64,000 nt of DNA. Origin: Scatophagus argus (taxonomy: Eukaryota > Chordata > Actinopteri > Scatophagidae). Shown one piece after another: positions 12,001 through 34,320 of this stretch. Numbering within the stretch: position 1 is the first letter of the stretch; each line of letters opens with the position of its first letter. The stretch covers positions 6,153,408-6,217,407 of the forward strand of contig NC_058513.1 in assembly GCF_020382885.2 (NCBI RefSeq), written 5' to 3'. A program made the position numbers and the translations under genes. The notes under the pieces are model-generated. The model saw only the letters and a program-made list of their open reading frames with translations. It did no database searches and was not told where the DNA came from.

Positions 12001-15000
12001 GGTAGATGCAAATTTTTGAATTTTTAAAGGACCGTACCACACAAATGCATCAGATTAATTTCCTGCTAACCTCCACATGTTTTAATACCATATGAAAATC
12101 AGCTCGCAGAGATGTGAAACTTGCAATGATTTCACTGCTTTCTTTTTTTATAATAAAAACTGTAACTGTAGTTTCTTTATGCAGTTGTTTAAAAAAAAAA
12201 ATCCGCCCTGTTGATGCATTCAAGGACACTATGACATTTGAGATTTTATAGTTGCCTGCTCCTGGACAATCTTTTCAGTTCAAGAAAAGCCCAAATATGA
12301 TGCAGTAAGATCCTTTTTAAACTGTCCTTCTGTTTTTTTTGTTTTTGTCTTCTGGCTTCCATTTTATCATTTTATAACTCACTAGAGTGCCTTTCATTTG
12401 TCTTTTGCCTTTTCTTAACTCCCCATCTTTGATTTTAGATTTTTAAGGGAGTTCCTCATGCCAAACATGAGAAAAGATAAAAGGCAAGCTCAGGAGGGAG
12501 CTTTCTAACGTGTGAGAAAATAACCCTGATGTAACTGAGGGTACCTGAATGGGCTTGAGACTCCACTTGCATCCTGCATCATGAACTTGGGGTTGAAGAT
12601 ATTGGGATTTCTAAAAAAGAAGGGTTTAATGAAAGACCCTCTTGAGTTGCATTTTTGGAACTGTAGAATCCTATACAAAATGTCAAAACATTTCTACCCC
12701 CATTTTGACAATTTTTGTCTCTTGTGGCAAATTTATGAAAGTACAGCTCTAAATTGCTGGAGCAGAACTTGATGCAGCCTGAAATGTTCATCATGATTAA
12801 TTTTGTGGCTCAAGCCAGGTTTAATGTCTCTGTAAGTTGACCATCATAGCAGTGACACAAAACAACCCAGCGAATTCCTGTGAGGTATAAACCCAAAAAC
12901 TCATAGTATACACTTATGAACTGCATTTTGTATTAACAGGCTGTTGTTAAGCTCTACTAAATCTTGTTCCTCATCCCTACGTTCCAGATCAGTAGGATTG
13001 AATACATCCACTCCAAGAACTTCATCCACAGAGACGTGAAGCCCGACAACTTCCTGATGGGGCTCGGCAAGAAGGGCAACCTGGTCTACATCATTGACTT
13101 TGGCCTGGCCAAGAAATACCGTGACGCCCGAACACACCAGCACATCCCCTACCGTGAGAATAAGAACCTCACCGGCACCGCCCGCTATGCCTCCATCAAC
13201 ACCCACCTGGGCATCGGTGAGACAGCATACACACCAGGGCTGGCCTAGATATCTGTGTGAATGTGTGTGTTCTGCCAACCCCACTGTGGCTTATGTGTGT
13301 GTTCACAGCAGAATGTCAGCAACATGTTTACTGATCAGGATTGGATTCTTCTGCCTCTTTCGTTGTCACACCGTCTTCCTTTTTCTTCTTCTAACCTTTA
13401 TGCCATTTCACGCGCTCCTCTTTTCACTCTGTCCGTTCTGTGTTTTCCTCCACAGAGCAGTCGAGGCGAGACGACCTGGAGTCTCTGGGTTACGTTCTCA
13501 TGTACTTCAACCTGGGTTCTCTGCCCTGGCAGGGGCTCAAAGCTGCCACCAAGAGGCAGAAGTATGAACGCATCAGTGAGAAGAAAATGTCCACCCCCAT
13601 CGAGGTGCTCTGCAAGGGATACCCCTGTAAGCAAAAAGAAAGAGACATTTATGAAAGCTAAAAGGTCGATTTTAAAAGGGCTTTTGCAATATTTCATTCA
13701 TTCATTCCTGTAAAGGTTCCAAACCATCTTTGCTTTAAGTCCACTTCACTTTCTCTCTTGTGTTTCCCCAGCCGAGTTCTCCACTTACTTAAATTTGTGT
13801 CGCTCACTGCGGTTCGATGACAAGCCAGACTACTCATATCTGCGGCAGCTCTTCAGGAACCTTTTCCACAGACAGGGCTTCTCCTACGACTACGTCTTTG
13901 ACTGGAACATGCTGAAGTTTGTGAGTGAGCTAATCCAAAATTCATACCCATCGCACTCTTTGAGAGTTATACTCGGCAGAACACCATGAGTGACATTGCA
14001 TTTGCAAACTGGATCTCGCTAGAAGGTTCAAAAATCTTTTCCTTTGTGTTTCTGACCCTTTTCTCCTCTGCCAGTATATGTTCACATCTGTACTGTTCCT
14101 CTGTGTTTCAAGGGGGCCAGCAGGAACACGGAGGATGGAGAGAGGGAGAGGAGGGAGGGAAAAGAGGGGGAGGAGCGAGCAGGAGGAGGCCAAAGAGGAG
14201 CCGGGGGTCGAGCTTTGCCACCTGGCCCAAATCCTTCAGCAGCCAACAGAGGGAGGAATGAGGCAGACGCTGCTCCATCAAATCCGGCCACACGTGGGGT
14301 CCAGCAGTCAGGTTGGGATGTTGTTTGTGGTTTTGGATGTGGATGGAAGTGTGATATATCACTATAAGACATTTAATGGGAATTAAGGCTTCAGTTTCAA
14401 GTGTGCATTTTTGTGCGTGTGCAGGTAACCGCTCTCCTCAGGCAGGGAGAGCAGAGCGAGCTGAGCGCGAGAGGAAGGTGGCCATGAGGCTCCACCGCGG
14501 GGCCCCCGCCAACGTCTCCTCGTCTGACCTCACTGCACGCCTCGACCAATCACGCATCACTGCATCACAGGTGAGAAGACTGTGGCTTTGCATGTTCAGG
14601 GAGACTTCATTGTGATGGAAGTAGCTGCATGTTTTACGCACATCACATTCTTCATCAGAGAGTGTTCTTGTCTTTGACAGTAAATGCATTCAGTTTAAGG
14701 AGGACTTTCATATAACGCAGTGATAACAAACAAAATATCTCTGACTGGTGGGTTTCTGTAATGTTTTAATCACATTCATCTTACTTTCTAGTGACATTGC
14801 CAGGTGAAAGTTTTTGCTTATCCTGTATAATATCTTAAGGACTAACTGGCACATGCTAAGTATCTGCTCAGCATTAGCATGTTAGCAATGTCAGTATGAT
14901 GTTAGCATTTTGCTTAAAGCACTGCCATGTCTAAGTACAACCCTGCAGAGGTGCTAGCATAGCTGTTTATTCTTAAGTCTTGTTATTTTTGACCATGATC

Positions 15001-15863
15001 ACAAATCAACCATAAATAAACTGCAGCAGGTATGACTCTCTTTTCTTATACTGTGATGATTTTGTAACTTAAATGGATCAGAATAATTCTCATTTCCTTG
15101 GACTAACGATAATGCTGGATTCCCCGTCACGCTTGCCAGTCACGCTGATATAAAGTCGTAATTCATGATGCCAACTTGGAAATACTAGAGCTGGGAAAAT
15201 ATTCATACATAATCTAGTCGTAATTACTACCACCAGGATATTGATGTGAAGAGCTTTTGTTACTATGCAGTCTAAGTCTGACATGATATAAACAGTCTAA
15301 TCCACCAGGCCCCTTGTGTCCCAAAGCCTCTTTATAATTTATAATTGGACTCTCTCCACTGCTTCTTCATTTATTGAGGATCATGTCTGCATCCTGCAGT
15401 AAGGCAGCAGCCTAAATATCCACACTGATTGTGTTATGTCTTTACATCACCACTCAAAGAGTCTTAACATGCACTGGAATTATTTGGTGGAGCAGATGTT
15501 CCAATTTCAAATAGATACAATCTCAGTATAAGCTTTGCACTTCATTGGCATAAATTAACTATGAAATATAATAACATTATTCCCCCCTCTGATCTTGACA
15601 ATTGTAAATAGTTCTTTTCTATTCAGTCACCACTGATTACGCAAGTTAATAAGATGGCTTTATGAACCAAACAGCCCAACGGACTAAAATCAGGAGGTAA
15701 ATCAAGAGCTACGAAAGTTTACAGCTTTTGGTTCTGTTGGAGCTCAAATGTTAAATACAGTGTGTTCTTCAGGTTTCTGTCTTGTCCCTTTGATTTGCTT
15801 CAAGCTTCTCATCTTTCCCTCCACTCTCAGGTCAGTGTGCCGTTTGAACATCTGGCAAAGTGA
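9017..15863 (+). CDS. csnk1e: casein kinase 1 epsilon
   Basis: Ser/Thr kinase of the CK1 family that phosphorylates PER proteins in the circadian clock, Dishevelled in Wnt signalling and other substrates. Nine coding exons join in phase: 9017-9092, 9290-9400, 10835-10983, 12988-13216, 13456-13626, 13772-13920, 14113-14311, 14425-14570 and 15831-15863, giving 420 aa (human about 416). The Gly loop is GSGSFGDIY (16-24), the ATP lysine is K38, the catalytic loop reads HRDVKPDNF and the activation segment [10 protein letters not shown], followed by the CK1 sequence [15 protein letters not shown]. The tail holds [27 protein letters not shown] and the terminus [10 protein letters not shown]. These features fit epsilon rather than delta, as do tnrc6b and tmem184b on either side. 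The start ATG (ccATGGAG) begins the canonical MELRVGNKY. Confidence 0.97.
10235..10420. repeat. dispersed teleost repeat in csnk1e intron
   Basis: It contains cgtagaagaagtactctgat, tgcttaagtaaaagtata and aaaagtactcattatgcag, the hallmarks of a very common percomorph repeat built from aagtaaaagtac motifs. It is followed by aataaaggattatcttatct (10599 onward), which resembles the tail of another short element. Family not assigned. Confidence 0.55.
11631..11694. repeat. TCTCC pentanucleotide microsatellite
   Basis: About 13 tandem copies of TCTCC/CTCCT with one interruption (ctgtcc), in a csnk1e intron. Confidence 0.9.
14840..14975. repeat. dispersed teleost repeat with ttagcat motifs
   Basis: It carries repeated gcattagcatgttagca motifs followed by cttaaagcactgccatgtc and gcagaggtgctagcatagct. 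I recognise this combination as a common fish interspersed repeat fragment. Non-coding, in the last csnk1e coding intron. Confidence 0.5.
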
Positions 15864-15907
15864 GTTTCTCCTGACTGGCCTGCAGGTCAGTGGCAGGTAT
15901 GGACATG

Positions 15908-15951
<44 letters not shown>

Positions 15952-18095
15952 CATGCTCGAACAGCAAGTCCTTGATGTACCCTCACCCCCAACCACCATA
16001 TCCAGGTAGACAAAGAAATGCTTGATGTTCAGCTAAAAGAGGTGAAACTGTGCTTTAATAGCCAGAGAAAGTGTTAAAACACATCACAGAGGAAAGGAGG
16101 TATATTTTACATTTGCTCTAATCTCTGCTTGATTCTAAAACATGACGTTTTTGATAATTGACATTCACTCTGCTTCCTCTATTGTGGATGTTGCCTTTCT
16201 TCATAGTGCTGGAGTCTTAGCTGGTTAGTTCACTAAATGTTTTGATCGACTGACCTGATCAGTGCACAAGTATTTACAGCAACAATTGTAGCAGTAAAAA
16301 CTGTTTTGCTTTAAACTACCAGCTGTTCAGCCTTTTTTCAAAGCTGAAAGTAAATATTTATGACCTATTTTTAGAGATTAATGTCTTCAGCAGGAACCAA
16401 TGGGCTTTGGGCCACAGACAGGGAAGAAAAGTTAAAAAGTATTGAGAGACAGACTAATGCATGGTTGGTTTTGATCTTTTCGTTTGATTTGTTGTTAAGA
16501 AAAATGTAGCATGTCAGTTTTATCCTTTCACCAAAAAAAGTGATGTTTCTCTTCCTTGCTTTGTTTTTTGCAGTTCAGCAGCTGCAGGGTTTTAAATGCC
16601 CCTTACTTTTTCAAATGGATGAATGAAAACATGAATGAGTGGAGGAGGACATGAGGAGTGGGAGTAGACGTTGCAGACCCTTAAAAGGGTGGGTGGGTGG
16701 GGGATTGTGGCCATCCATGTGTCTGTCGGTATGCTGTGTGAACGCTGGTGACCAGGAAGAGCCGAAGGAAAACGCTGAGACCATAGAAACCAGTGGGACA
16801 AACTAACTCTTGGCTGGAACTGGTCGGTACTGCATTTTGGGGTGCTGCCACAGGTAGGGTGGGGTTGAAACTACACGCAGGTCCCACCCCGTCTTTACTC
16901 TTACTCACCTGCCCATCGACTCAGAGGCTCAACTTGCAAAAAAAAAAAGAAAAAGAAACCAAACAAAACAAAAACAAAACAAGTGCACAAAATGGACAAA
17001 ATTTCAATTGTGTGGTTTACACGTGATTAAAAAAGAAAAAAAAAATTCAGCTATGAACCTGCTAACGCTGCTTATGGTGTTCTTGATTCTAAATAAATAT
17101 GTTAACGCCCGTGGAGACAAACACAGAGGTGTAGTGGATATGTGTGTGTGTATATATATATATATATACATACATAAAATGAGACATGAGAATGCTTAAA
17201 ATGGACTAAGGAGAGGACCAGGAGAGTGAATGTGACTTTGTGGAGGCTGCTTTTTTGTCAATAATTGTCAGTGTGTGTCTTCATTGTGTTACCGTCTTAA
17301 AAGTTCGTTTTAACTTTAGAGTTGCTTTAGAGGGCCCGGAGAAAGGAAGGACAGGGGAGGGGGAAGTTTCTGTTGATGAATTAACCATAAATTCAGAAAC
17401 AGAAAACTAGTCCCCCACCTAAAACTTCTTCTTCTTCGGCAAACTCATTATCGTCTTATCTGTGGGAGAGTGACAGGAAAACGTGCTCATTCGATGTGGA
17501 AAGAGAGGGAGGAGGAGGAGGAGGAGGAGGAGGAAGGCTGCTTTGAGGACAGACTAAAAGGGAGAACCGCAAGGATTGTATGATATGATAAAGCCTTAGT
17601 CCAGCTTGTAACTCCAGGTATGAAAGGACTTGAGAAAGTTATAAGATCTTGGTGGTGAACAAGTCTGGTGTTACAGTTTTGTATTTTTGTTCTTTTGCTT
17701 TTTTTTTGTTTACTTGTTTTATGACACGTGTAAAATGTGTAGATAACCCTTGCCAGAATGTGACAGATTGTTTAAAGATGGGGCTGGAGAGAAATGTACT
17801 GTTTATTACCTAACAGCCCTGCGAGGGGGGTGGGGGGTGAAGCAGAGATTTTTACCAATAACCTTTAGAGTCTGCCAGAAGTGTGTGTTTTGGTTTCCAC
17901 TGTGGCAGGCAATGACAGAAAGGTTCTTGTTAATATTTCAAGGAGGGTTGTGACCCGGGCTTGTCAGGACGGACGGGTGACACCGATGGGAGAGAGCTGT
18001 CTGATGTCCTGTGCATTTCTTTACCATGCTTCAACTTTATTACTATGACATTTGTGTATATTTTATGAATCAATAAAATTATACACAACTTACAA
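15864..18095 (+). other. csnk1e: csnk1e 3' UTR, possibly with a spliced intron
   Basis: Two good donors follow the stop codon (ctgcag|gtcagt at 15886 and ggcag|gtatgg at 15897). A strong acceptor, a T-rich tract ending ttttttgcag, lies at 16573. A 3' UTR intron is therefore plausible. A (CA)n microsatellite (15909-15950) would lie inside it. AATAAA at 18072-18077 is the likely poly(A) signal. Confidence 0.55.
15909..15950. repeat. (CA)n microsatellite
   Basis: Uninterrupted CA dinucleotide run of about 21 units. Confidence 0.95.
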
Positions 18096-19560
18096 AGACT
18101 TAATTGTATTTTTCATTTGATCATAAAATATTTCATGTTCATTATCTGATATTAGACTACATATATTGGAGTTTTGGAATGGCATTGAAATGGCAATAAC
18201 CACTTGAAATGTCATTTTAGACATTTAACACATTTTGTTTTAGAAATGTAATGGTACTAGTTTATATAGTCTTATTAAGTTGATTTTCTTTTTCAGTGAT
18301 ATGTTACGGTGCTTCGCTTATATTTGACTGTGGAGACGGAGATACATGAACTTTATGACCTAAAACACCTTTATGGTCTGATTCTTTAGTAATTATGTGT
18401 TAATCTATCTGTTTTTTTTTGTCAAGTTCACCACAACTCCCCTAATTTGACTTTATGCATCAAGGGTTACTTCACAGACTTTTATACGGTTAAGTTGTGT
18501 TTCCTTTCTTAAGAAATTAAGAGCCATTGCATCTAAGATAAGATAAGATGAATTTTATTGATCCCGCAGTGGGCGAAGCGAAAATATTAAGCCTTGATTC
18601 AAATGAACTGAGAATTGGAGCAGATTTCAAGTTTTCTGGGAGTTTGTTCCAGATACTTGATACCTAACTACTGAATGCTGCTTTAGTTTTGACTCAGGGG
18701 ACAGGAAGCATACCCGTTCTAAACCGTCTGAGAGTCAGGATTTTAGGAAAATCTAAAAGTAGAAACACTCACCTGAGAAATTTCTCACTAACCACCAACA
18801 AAAGCCTGTACAATTTTATTGAACAACAACAACAACAACAAAAAAACCCAAAACAACAACAACAAAAGCAAAGCTCCACCACAAATCTTTAGGTTTGATT
18901 CATTAATTTATGGTAATTACATCTTTTGTAAATTTTAGCTGGCTCTGTACATTATAGCCTAAATGTTCTCAGTATATAATTCTGGTGAATAATACTAAAG
19001 GCCTCTTATTTTATTTTATTTTATTTATTTTTTTATTTATTGTCTAAAAACAGCCATCTTTAAAGATATTAGTCTAAAAAAGCATTAAAGTTAGCCTTAA
19101 AAACCCTCTGTGATAAATATATGCCGCTTCAAATAATACAAATACAAATAAATATTTGCTTGCAATGATTACATCTTAACCTGTGTATATACAGTAGGCT
19201 ATATCAACTTCTGTTTTTCCAGTTCCAATTATTGTCTTGTTTTTACATTGTATTTTTGCGAAGGCCCCAAATTAATTTAAGTTCAATACTAAACTGCTGC
19301 AGTGAATGTTCTTTAATGTCATCAAAGCTCAAAAACGCCCCCAATATTCGCTAAACTATGAAGAGAGAAGCCCTGAATATCCTTCGAAGAAAAAGATGAA
19401 GTTTTATCCAAGATTGAAAAGGAACTATAACGTAATGAAAGTGATAACTATTGGCATTTGTTGCCCACACACAAGAAAACAAATAATTTATCACTGACAG
19501 TGTAGGAGCGGTGTTTACCATTTCTCGCGCAACACCCACACTCCCATTGCTGCCGGACCG
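18096..19560. other. csnk1e-tmem184b intergenic spacer
   Basis: AT-rich spacer without genes. At 18536-18600, agataagatgaattttattg followed by atcccgcag resembles the 3' tail shared by fish SINE/LINE families (see also 43463). A CAA-rich simple repeat lies at 18822-18870 and a TTTTA-rich tract at 19006-19040. Confidence 0.5.
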
Positions 19561-20037
19561 AGAATAGACCCGCGCATGCTCAATGCTCAATAGACAAACT
19601 CCGCCTTTTTCCGGATTATTAATGATAGTCTTTGTGTGATTGGCTGAACAGACTGGCGTTCGCGGGATGGGCGGAGCTCCTGTGATTTGTAGTTAATCCG
19701 GCAGGGATTGGTGTGACGGGAACGGAGGAGTGGAGAAAGAGCGGAAAGGAATGAGGGAGTTTACTGTTTTAACTCCAAAACCAGTGACTCTAGACAAGGT
19801 TAATGTACAGACAGGAGTAACAAACGGATCATTTAGAAAGTGTTTAACATGAGTTACAAACTTTAGAGGACAGTTTTTGAGGGAGACGCAGAGGTTGACG
19901 GGTCTGTCCGCTCAGAGCTAAACATGGATGTCAGGGGAGCAACGGTGCAGCTCTGAGGAGGAATTAAGGCCGTTTCTGGGTTATTTCTGGTCGTGCGTTC
20001 GTTGAGGAGGATTTTAAAGCAGCAATATAATTAGCAG
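19561..20037 (+). promoter_or_regulatory. tmem184b: tmem184b promoter and non-coding first exon
   Basis: The block holds an NRF1-like site (cgcgcatgct, 19571-19580), a reverse CCAAT box (gattggctga, near 19637), a GC box (gggcggagc, near 19669) and a second attgg near 19707. The putative exon ends with ttagcag|gtgagc (donor after 20037) and would splice to the acceptor directly before the ATG at 22187. Several short upstream ORFs (ATG at 19749, 19848 and 19923) would lie in the leader if transcription starts near 19.7 kb. Confidence 0.6.
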
Positions 20038-22098
20038 GTGAGCCTAGTCTGTAAAACAGATTTTAAATACTTTTCCTTTGCACAACATCTTTATATCCGA
20101 GTTAAGTGTCTCTTTCTCAGTTTCAGGTTTAAAATATCAACTAATCTGTGAATTACAGCGACTATTTGCAAAGGTAAGTCTTTTGTTTTTTATTTGTTTG
20201 AATGTGAGCGTCATTTACATATTATTTAAACTTGTTTAATCGGATTTACCTGCAACATCACAATACAACAACTGTAATCAAAGTGCCAAAATGTTTTAGT
20301 GGCTTTCTGCTGAATAATTCCCATTGTTTTTGTTCCTGTTGTTTTAGCCAGTATGATAATCTAGTCTGGCTGTTACCCATTAGGCCTACTTATTATAAAT
20401 TATAAACACACCCTGTCTGCCCTCGTCACCCCTTTCCATCTGTTGCTTTATTCCTGACCCCCTGCCTCCCTGATATTATTCCTGTGTGTGTGTGTGTGTG
20501 AGAGAGAGAGAGTGTGTGAGCATGTGTGAGCTCCTTCACACAGTGACCATTTTTGCCTTTCAAATGAAATACACAGATGTCCCTCTGCTCCAGCACAGCA
20601 TTTTGCTGTCACTGGTATTGTGTGTGTGTGTGTGTGTGTGTCTGTCACCTCTCCTTGTTAACATGTGGATGTGCTGATCCCTTGCAAACCAATACAAATG
20701 ACCTGCTGTCTCTCTCTGTCACACCCGCGCGCGCGCGCACACACACACACACACACAGGTTACATTCACCCAAACAGCGAAGCCATAGCTTCTCTTAGTC
20801 TCACATATAAGACTGTGACAGCAGCCTAATTAATTTTATTGACCCACCAAATTCAATCACTCGAGTTTAACGTAATTAATGCTCTGAAGAAACTGAGTGG
20901 TGGTGGTGTCTGTGTGTGTGTGTGTGTGTGTGCCTGTGTGTGTAGCATTATGTCAGCCTGTCATTGTCCATGTTGTTTGCGTAATGTGCTGTGTGAATTT
21001 TGGTTGCCATGCTTCTTTGGCAGATGAGCCATGACAGGGCATAATGAAGTAGGGTACCCTCTCTCACGCTCTGTCTGTTTCTCATTCAGTGACCATATTT
21101 AGCGTCCATTTCCGCTCTTTCATTGTTTATTTTCTCTCTTTGTATCTAAAATGCACGTAGATGCATTTGTGCCACCCTCCCACTCCACCTCCATGACATC
21201 AAAGTCTCTGTCTCATCCAAGCTCAGTCTTATATGAAACCTGTCAGTCTGTGCACGGAGCAAACACCCCCTGAGGACTTGTCTGTGTCACCTTGGAGACA
21301 GTGACAAGCTGCTGCTTATGTAACATGTTTTCTGGCCACTTCAAGTCCAGTCATCTTCAGGAGCAGGAAGCGGATACGGCAGCGTCTGTGACGTCTTTTG
21401 CTCGTCTCCACCTAAATTTGGTCAGGCTGTTGGCTGTTCATCCTTGGTTGACTCACAAGTCATGTACAGAAAGATATGTGAATATAGGAGATGGTAGAAG
21501 CATGGCAAAATTTGATCATTTTGCATTGTGTTTCGGTTTTTAGAACACATCTTTAACGGAACAAGAAAAATCTGGTGGTAGAAAACGTTTGCTTTAAAGC
21601 CTCTACTTATAGCTGTCACAATATCACCACAGTCTTCATTTTTCATACAAGCAGGATTCGGTAAAGCTTCAAAATACCAGAATGCCTTGCAGCTGAATGA
21701 TAGGTTGCTTTCTGTAAACTTGAAAAACACAGTATGCCATCAGGCTCACTGGCTCCACCTAAAACCACACCTGAAGTGTAGATGTTTGGACATGTTATCT
21801 GGCAGTGGTCAGAAGGCATTCTGGGAGATGTAGTAACTTACCAAACTGTTTTCTTTCCATAAAGTCCAGCACAGATGCCACTGTACAAACTACAGACCCT
21901 CACACATCCTCCTCACAAAATGTCAGCCTCAATCTGTGTTTGTCCTGCTCTGCCTTCTTATCTCTGGTTACACATTAAATTCATGAAAAAATGTGTGATC
22001 GATATTCCAGGTTGATGATTACTTGTGGAAATTGATGCTCATACTTAAAGAATTGCATCACAGCATAGTCACTGTTTGAGTTTCTGTGGTTTCCATAT

Positions 22099-22134
<36 letters not shown>

Positions 22135-22186
22135 ACAAAGAGTGACTGATATGACTGACATCTGCTCTGTTCTTTGTCACATCCAG

Positions 22187-31439
<9,253 letters not shown>

Positions 31440-34320
31440 AGCAGGAAACATCACGTTTCCAGCTGACTCAGATTCAGACTTTTTTATTGTCCGATGGTAC
31501 TTAATCCTCGCGTGCAGCCAGCCCTCGGTAATGTGTGAGTGATTAGAGAGGTGTGCGTTTGTTTTTCCTGTTTTTGAGACTGATCGTGAATGCGAGGACC
31601 TCCCTGCAGAAACACTTGTGCGCCCACATTTCCCAGGCGTCTTATTGGGTGGAAACACTTGAAGCTGATTTGGTATAAAAGTGAGAAGAGCTGTGTCTGT
31701 TTTTGGAAAGTTTGTGAGTCACACTTGTACATACGCAATTTTTCCAGCTTGGATAGAAGCTTCATTTCACATTTCAGCTCAGTCATGTTTTCTTTTCTGA
31801 CTGGCAATGAGACCATCCTAATGGATGTTTGCTCTGGTTCTGGATTGGTTTGCATTTTGTTTTCCTCAGTCATGAAAATCTTAATGTTTAACTTGATTTT
31901 TTTTTCATGACTTGAAATTGGAAATACCCTTAAAGTTTTATAAAAGTTTTTAACTTATAATTTTGTGAACTTGAAACTAATATTTAGATATTATTTTGCA
32001 ACAGTTCGACAAATTAGTTGGTCTCCGAGCTCATTCCAGTGCTTCAAACAGAAGCTGTTTTCAGTGTCGGTCATTGAAAAGTGGTCGGAAGTTATGGAAA
32101 ATGAATGTGTAGATTAATTCTCTGTGTGCTGCTGTGACCCTGGTGTTACTGTGGGGTTTTGAGGACTATCCCTCACTGCAGTGTGTGCAAGGATTTAAAG
32201 GGAAGCAAAGTCAAAACTATGAGTGGATGCAAGCTGTATGGATCATTGTTGTTATTGATAATACTGGAACAGATGAGAGCGAGGCAGAGCAGATTATAGA
32301 TTATATGGTACATCTGCTCCAGCAGTCCAGCCGGCAGCAGGAGTGAAGGGAAGCGACAGAGCTGGTCAGGATTACACTGGTTGTAATTGGGGCATTATTT
32401 GAATGGATGGGATTAAAGCTCAAGCTGGTTCACTCTGGCAGTAGACCTGCAGAACACAATGTAGGTTAACTGGATTGAGGTAAAACAGAAGAGGAATATA
32501 GGTTAAAGCTAAGTTTAGATGCTTGTTCTCAGTAGGGGAGCTCCAGTTCAGGAGTTAAACCTTTCCGCTCTTAGTTTGATTCCAAATGTTAAACCGTCAA
32601 AGTGAAACTTAAATCCTCTCACTTTTTGTTTCAGTAAATATAAAAAAATAAACAGATTTTTTGCACATAGAAACATTTTAGCTTCAAGCTGTTGGTTGGT
32701 GGATGTTTTTCTTCTGTCTTTTGCTAAAAACATGCATAACATTGGTTGTCAGTAGCCTGAGATCAGTAGATCAAATCTGACAAACAAAAAAGTAAAAACA
32801 CAGAATATACATACATGCTGATGTCCTTGAATTTTAAATTCACATCAAACTGCGTTTTCAAAAACCCACCCATCTCATAACCTGATGTTCCTCATTGGCT
32901 CCAACTTACTAAAAATGACTAAAATTTGTCCAAAGCAAATGAGCTTTCTGCATTTGTGCCAACTCACCCACTGTAGTGTCAGGTTTCCCTATTGTAAGTT
33001 TTATGCTTGTAAGCTTAACCACATCTAACTAACTGTATTCTGAGCTGTGGTATATTTGAAAGCTTAAAAGAAAACATAGCAAACTGATTATTAGCACAAT
33101 ATTATTGGAAAACATATTTTGTACACCATATTTCCTTTTCACGCATTTATAACATGTCAGACGGTCGTTTTCTCTCAGAAATAACATGATGCATAGGCCT
33201 CACGTTGTTTGTTTGACTTGGATGCTCCCCTGTTTCTTCCAGTCAGCGTTGGATTTTAGCTCCACCGCAGTCGGAGCTTGTTGTTTTGTACACATAATTG
33301 AAGTTCTTGAGTCATCCGAGTGAGTCACACCAAGTCTGCTGACACGTTTACTTTAACTACTTTCACTGCCCTGCTGTCGCTCCGTATGAACACCAGGGGG
33401 CTGCGTGTGGAGAGGACATGAGCACTTTGACACTCTTATCTACAGGCAGGCAGTTATCACACACTTCAAGCTTCATGTAACAAAAAAGAAAGCTTTGTCT
33501 GAGCACCAGTCTGTCACTTTTTTATCCTCTCATCAATCTGTTTTTTATTTTGTTTTTTTGTTTTTTTTCCTTCTTGCATGGATAAATAGAAGCGAGCCCC
33601 AACCCCAGACACTGGTCATGGGTGTTTGTTTTATTTCTGCTTTTGCCTGACATAATATTGCTTTTAAACCGGTTAGAGGCCACGTCTGTGCGCAGGAGCT
33701 GCGGCTTATTTTTAGACATTACTAAGAGTTGTCTGGGTATTTGGATATAAATTGGATTATTTTGACCTTGACTGAGCTTCACCCAGCTACAAATGGGACT
33801 CTGTATTCCCCTTATGAAAGCACTGGTCAGTTCATCGCGTTTACAGTACTCTGTGTGTGCATTCACTTTCTTGTCTATACAAGCCCCGAAAGGCAGGTCT
33901 CCTCTTTGAGAACAAAATCATTTACAATTTAAAAGCAGAGCAGATGGCGTGATAGTCACGTTGAATGCCATACTTCACCTCAAAGCCGAGGACGCTTTTC
34001 GTCCACTTTCTCTTTGTTACTTGGCGAGATGTGAGACACGTTGTGAGACATATATGAATATGACGCTGTACACTAACGTTGTAAATACAGGTTGAAGTGC
34101 TGTCTGCAGTAGTGATGTATGTTGAAATAGTCATATATGCTGTAAAGGTGGAGCAGAGGAGAAAAGAGACCTAGTTTTGTATTTTTCATTCATGACTTGT
34201 CTTTTTATTTTATTTCAGTGACTTTTGTTTTACTGTTTTTTGTATATCATAAAGCTGCTCTTGATGCTACTATTTCATGTTAAATGGAGCTGAAGAAATA
34301 ATAAAAGATGTTTAGTCTGA
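31440..34320 (+). other. tmem184b: tmem184b 3' UTR and downstream sequence
   Basis: Long non-coding stretch ending with AATAAA at 34300-34305, the likeliest poly(A) signal. No plausible coding region. A strong CTCF-like motif lies at 33391-33404. Confidence 0.55.
33391..33404 (+). promoter_or_regulatory. CTCF-like motif
   Basis: caccagggggctgc matches the CTCF core (CCASYAGRKGGC-type, CCAGGGGGC variant). Motif match only. Confidence 0.4.

Noticed and set aside
16574-16653. Alternative coding last exon of csnk1e
   Set aside because: The frame is open for only about 26 codons with no similarity to CK1 tails. The exon at 15831 gives the expected VPFEHLAK ending, so this is treated as UTR.
22076-22186. 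N-terminal extension of tmem184b through a (CA)n tract (YTHTHTH...)
   Set aside because: The extension translates a microsatellite and crosses the acceptor needed for the 5' UTR exon.
32134-32346. 70-codon open frame after tmem184b
   Set aside because: It lies in the likely 3' UTR, shows no recognised family, and could arise by chance.
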